A DNA stretch of 7,893 bases from Planctomycetota bacterium (GTDB lineage: Bacteria > Planctomycetota > Phycisphaerae > WQYP01): the NCBI GenBank assembly GCA_021805585.1, contig JAJZEY010000484.1, forward strand, positions 1-7,893, read 5' to 3'. Numbering within the stretch: position 1 is the first letter of the stretch; every line of letters starts with the position of its first letter. Position numbers and translations under genes: made by a program. The notes beneath the pieces are model-generated. The model was not told the DNA's origin and made no database searches. It saw only the letters and a program-made list of their open reading frames with translations. This document shows positions 5,964-7,893 of the stretch, in pieces.

Positions 5964-6206
5964 TTAGGGCCAACCAAGAACCTGGCGGAACAAGCGATCG
6001 GCTTTGTTGTGCTCGATTGCCAGGTCACCCAGGGCACACGCAGCGAACGCGGATGCCAATGGAGCGAACCCATCTGGTCCGCGACTGCCATCCGCAGCCA
6101 GCAGTAACGCAGCATCTTTGAATTGCCGCATCAAACCATCAGCAACCATTTCGGCGGAGGGCCAACACCATCCCAGTGTCCATCCGGGCCGTGAACGGCT
6201 ACCCAA
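5964..6206 (-). CDS. Unrecognised short ORF, possibly a gene remnant
   Basis: This 80-residue frame runs from a TTG at 6204-6206 to a TAA at 5964-5966; the frame is closed by TGA at 6219-6221, so it cannot extend further. GAGG (6217-6220) ten bases before the TTG could serve as a ribosome binding site. The translation looks protein-like, with an amphipathic stretch around MRQFKDAALLLAADG (residues 26-40) and an Ala/Leu-rich helix at 49-65. An ATG at 6147-6149 would give about 61 residues. It lies 34 bases downstream of the membrane protein gene on the same strand. I do not recognise a family. It may be a genuine small protein translated with its neighbour, or the C-terminal remnant of a larger gene. 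Confidence 0.35.
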   Translation of the reverse strand: MGSRSRPGWTLGWCWPSAEMVADGLMRQFKDAALLLAADGSRGPDGFAPLASAFAACALGDLAIEHNKADRLFRQVLGWP

Positions 6207-6240
6207 AAAGATCTGTCCTCAAATAAGCGATTTCAGGTGG

Positions 6241-6669
6241 TCATGGCCGAAACAAATGGATTACATAATGGAGCACTGTGGGCTGGCCGAGGATGCTCCC
6301 CGCGAGTGCCAAGAGGGCCAGAACAACCCAAACATACCTTAGCTCCCGACGACTTTTGTCAAAAGCAGTTGGCTTCAGCGTAAATACCGCAAACATAAAA
6401 AGCGTCCATAGCAACATCGGAATATACCATGCTAAAAGCGGTGGAGTCCATTTTACGGGAAGGGCAACGCTCCAGGCGTGGTCCGGAGCCAGCCCGATCA
6501 ACTTCGCGTTGAACCAAAAGATCACGGGGAACGCGACGACGAAATCGCCTAACATAAAAATGGACTGTTGCTGTTTTGCAAAATCGGATCTAAGGGGCAC
6601 CCGCCCACAGATGATATCCACAATATTTTTCAGGATAAGCACCAGTACTGGTGACAAGAAGGGTGACAT
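6241..6669 (-). CDS. Uncharacterised multi-pass membrane protein
   Basis: This 142-residue protein has a clear start: AAGGAG (6677-6682) is seven bases before the ATG. Hydrophobic segments lie at about 3-20 (weaker, interrupted by charged residues), 38-58, 78-98 and 112-136. Loops contain KQQQ (27-30) and KSRRELR (106-112); the latter is basic and probably cytoplasmic. There is no signal peptidase site and no catalytic motif I recognise. It is the first complete gene downstream of the RHS fragment on the same strand, at 321 bases. Genes in that position often encode the immunity partner of the RHS tip, and a membrane protein would suit a toxin acting on membranes. The long gap weakens this. 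I would call it a real gene of unknown function. Confidence 0.68.
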   Translation of the reverse strand: MSPFLSPVLVLILKNIVDIICGRVPLRSDFAKQQQSIFMLGDFVVAFPVIFWFNAKLIGLAPDHAWSVALPVKWTPPLLAWYIPMLLWTLFMFAVFTLKPTAFDKSRRELRYVWVVLALLALAGSILGQPTVLHYVIHLFRP

Positions 6670-6676
6670 TTTGCAA

Positions 6677-6682
6677 CTCCTT
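6677..6682 (-). promoter_or_regulatory. Ribosome binding site of the membrane protein gene
   Basis: AAGGAG on the - strand with a seven-base spacer to the ATG at 6667-6669. It is the strongest ribosome binding site in the right half of the window. Confidence 0.65.
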
Positions 6683-6990
6683 AATCTGGTTTTTCAGGCC
6701 GAATCCCAAGGCTGTTACACGTGTGATCGCACCATCGACTTCAACGGAGTAACCCCTCACGCCTCCCAAGCCAAATAACTGGCAGCCAGCCCTCCGGCAA
6801 GCGATCAGGCTCGCCGGAACCGCTCGAAGGATGCGGCGGCTTTCCGAAAGGGTGTATCGTCAATGTACTCCGACCGAAGTAAAGCCGAATCAGCCCCGTA
6901 ATGTTAGCCCCGGTCCGCCGGCCGCAGGCTTTTAACATCAGAGAATTCAATCGCAGAAGGTCGCGATATAAAAAAAGCTATCCGACAACT
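6683..6990. other. Spacer between RHS tip and membrane protein gene, coding status unclear
   Basis: All frames were read. On the - strand one frame contains YSVEVDGAITRVTALGFGL (about 6688-6746). A + strand frame reads NNWQPALRQAIRLAGTARR (about 6774-6830). Another - strand frame is open from about 6950 to 6741. None has a convincing start and ribosome binding site, and they compete for the same DNA. The stretch may hold remnants of a displaced RHS tip, an immunity gene or an old insertion. A T-run (minus-strand TTTTTTT at 6970-6976) follows the RHS stop by about 15 bases but has no clear stem. Confidence 0.35.
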
Positions 6991-7812
6991 TTATTTACCG
7001 CATGGGCAGTTTGCGAGCAGCTTCGCATCGGTCCAATCTGCAAACGGCTTACCCACGGTTACCCAGACGGTGCGGTGGTGCGGCCGCCCCACGGGATCCC
7101 AGTTCCAAACCGGCTCATACCCCCAAATACTCCCGATGCCCGTGGTAACCCACCCCACCGCAGCCCCGGCTCCCGCGACCACGGCCGGTGCACCCAAGCC
7201 TTGGGCGGTCGACCACGCCCCACCATACCACGCGCCTACGGTCACAATAAGGTTGGCCATATTCCCCTGGACCTGTGACATCGGCACATATTTTACGACG
7301 AGGTTCTGAATAAGGTCGCGTTCCGGCGCCTCCGTTGGCACCATCGGAACGCTATAGCATTTACCGCCCTTTGTCATATGCACCCATTTTGCATCCCAAA
7401 ACCACAACATCGCAGACCCCATATGCAGTCGGCCACGCTTAAGTATCGCAAATCCGTGTTCGCCGGCAAAGATGCGCTCGCCACTTGGGTCCGTATTGTC
7501 CACGGGATGGGTTCTCGCAAACTCATACAAATTAATTCCGCCTGCATAGCCGACCGGATCATGTTGAATCCAACGGCCGAGAACGGGGTTATATGTTCGG
7601 TTGCGGACGTAATAAAGCTGCGTTTCCGGATCGAAGCGATAGCCACAATAAATGATTTCATTGGCACCGTAATCTGCTTGCACCGCCGCGTCGCCCCACC
7701 AATTCCCGGTTGTATCCGGCGCGGTGAAGATCAAGGTATTCCCATACGCCTCCGCGCTTCGCTTAAATATCAATGAACAAACTGGGTATCCACTTGACTC
7801 AACCAGGTACAA
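6991..7812 (-). CDS. RHS repeat-associated core domain protein, N-terminally truncated, with variable C-terminal tip
   Basis: RHS proteins are large secreted or surface shells that carry a variable C-terminal domain, often a toxin. The RHS core signature is clear at residues 57-110: GYRFDPETQLYYVRNRTYNP, then LGRWIQHDPVGYAGG, INLYEF and DNTDPSGE. The upstream YGNTLIF (23-29) is also typical. The tip (about 112-273) is Trp-, Gly- and Val-rich, with a hydrophobic Ala/Gly segment at 207-230 and an end reading NCPCGK; I recognise no known nuclease or deaminase motif. Intact RHS genes encode 1000 residues or more, whereas this frame opens at a TTG at 7812 just below a TAA at 7840-7842. RHS-like sequence stops by about residue 18 (near 7765), and residues 1-14 are probably read from the adjoining insertion sequence. 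It is probably a disconnected fragment and may not be translated. Confidence 0.85.
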   Translation of the reverse strand: MYLVESSGYPVCSLIFKRSAEAYGNTLIFTAPDTTGNWWGDAAVQADYGANEIIYCGYRFDPETQLYYVRNRTYNPVLGRWIQHDPVGYAGGINLYEFARTHPVDNTDPSGERIFAGEHGFAILKRGRLHMGSAMLWFWDAKWVHMTKGGKCYSVPMVPTEAPERDLIQNLVVKYVPMSQVQGNMANLIVTVGAWYGGAWSTAQGLGAPAVVAGAGAAVGWVTTGIGSIWGYEPVWNWDPVGRPHHRTVWVTVGKPFADWTDAKLLANCPCGK

Positions 7813-7893
7813 CCTGTAGTGTTGGTCGTGTATGGAAGATTATCCAAGAACGCTGGTAGAGTTTGAACAGCGGTTTTCGACGGAGCAGGCCTG
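7781..7893 (+). mobile_element. Left end of an IS1595-family insertion sequence (continues beyond window)
   Basis: RHS similarity ends near 7765 and an IS1595-type transposase start appears at 7832, so the element's left end lies between them. The start given (ACTGGGTATCC at 7781) is a guess; the other end is outside the window, so inverted repeats and target duplication cannot be checked. The end region holds TTGACT (7794-7799), a possible -35 with a weak TAGTGT (7817-7822) 17 bases on, and an exact inverted repeat CAGGT-ACA-ACCTG (7804-7816) between them. Confidence 0.55.
7832..7893 (+). CDS. IS1595-family transposase, N-terminal start (3' end outside window)
   Basis: Only the first 20 residues are visible: MEDYPRTLVEFEQRFSTEQA. 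The pattern M-x-[DE]-Y-P-[RK]-T-L-x-E-F-x-x-x-F-x-[TD]-E-x-A/S is the characteristic beginning of IS1595-family (DDE_Tnp_IS1595, formerly ISXO2-like) transposases, which continue into a C-x-x-C zinc-binding segment and a DDE catalytic domain. No strong ribosome binding site precedes the ATG, as is common for transposases. It is transcribed away from the RHS fragment. Identification rests on a short but distinctive stretch; the next 40-60 residues would decide it. Confidence 0.7.
   Translation, partial: MEDYPRTLVEFEQRFSTEQA

Noticed and set aside
7770..7892. 40-codon leftward open frame from the right edge
   Set aside because: It is antisense to the transposase start and insertion sequence end; the IS1595-type reading on the + strand explains the DNA better.
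1..7893. CRISPR arrays, tRNA and rRNA genes
   Set aside because: No regularly spaced long direct repeats and no tRNA or rRNA signatures were found on either strand.

Overview
The window looks like part of a Planctomycetota chromosome, perhaps from the Phycisphaerae. This is a modest-confidence inference from the planctomycete-style RHS core wording, the loose gene spacing, the mid-50s GC content, the IS1595-type element and the family mix. No rRNA or tRNA is present to settle it.

Layout, left to right. Positions 1-342 carry the C-terminal end of an O-antigen ligase/polymerase-like membrane protein on the + strand, cut by the window edge. An extended -10 promoter follows, then a + strand gene (508-1218) for an unrecognised coiled-coil protein with one C-terminal membrane anchor. 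About 800 bases with no convincing gene come next. They hold a strong leftward terminator with no obvious gene in front of it, and a promoter with operator-like symmetry. That promoter leads into two small membrane proteins, DUF1328 (2024-2188, 54 aa) and DUF3185 (2306-2518, 70 aa), probably one stress/envelope transcript, which ends at a terminator near 2641-2684.

Converging on that terminator from the right is a leftward pair of housekeeping genes. hemL (glutamate-1-semialdehyde aminomutase, C5 tetrapyrrole pathway, 3675-5012) lies upstream, and purU (formyltetrahydrofolate deformylase, 2683-3594) lies 80 bases downstream of it. They are probably co-transcribed but have no direct metabolic link.

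From 5013 to about 5960 I see no convincing gene. The stretch contains degenerate short tandem repeats with 7-, 8- and 9-base periods and a hairpin. From 5964 to the right edge the content is accessory and leftward: a short unrecognised ORF, a multi-pass membrane protein with a strong ribosome binding site, a 320-base spacer, and the C-terminal end of an RHS protein with a variable tip. The RHS reading frame is cut off at its N-terminal side. Immediately beyond, on the + strand, begins an IS1595-family transposase (from 7832, running off the edge). The simplest reading is that this insertion sequence landed in the RHS gene and disconnected its tip. The RHS tip and the downstream membrane protein could be a polymorphic toxin and its immunity protein, but this is inference from arrangement only.
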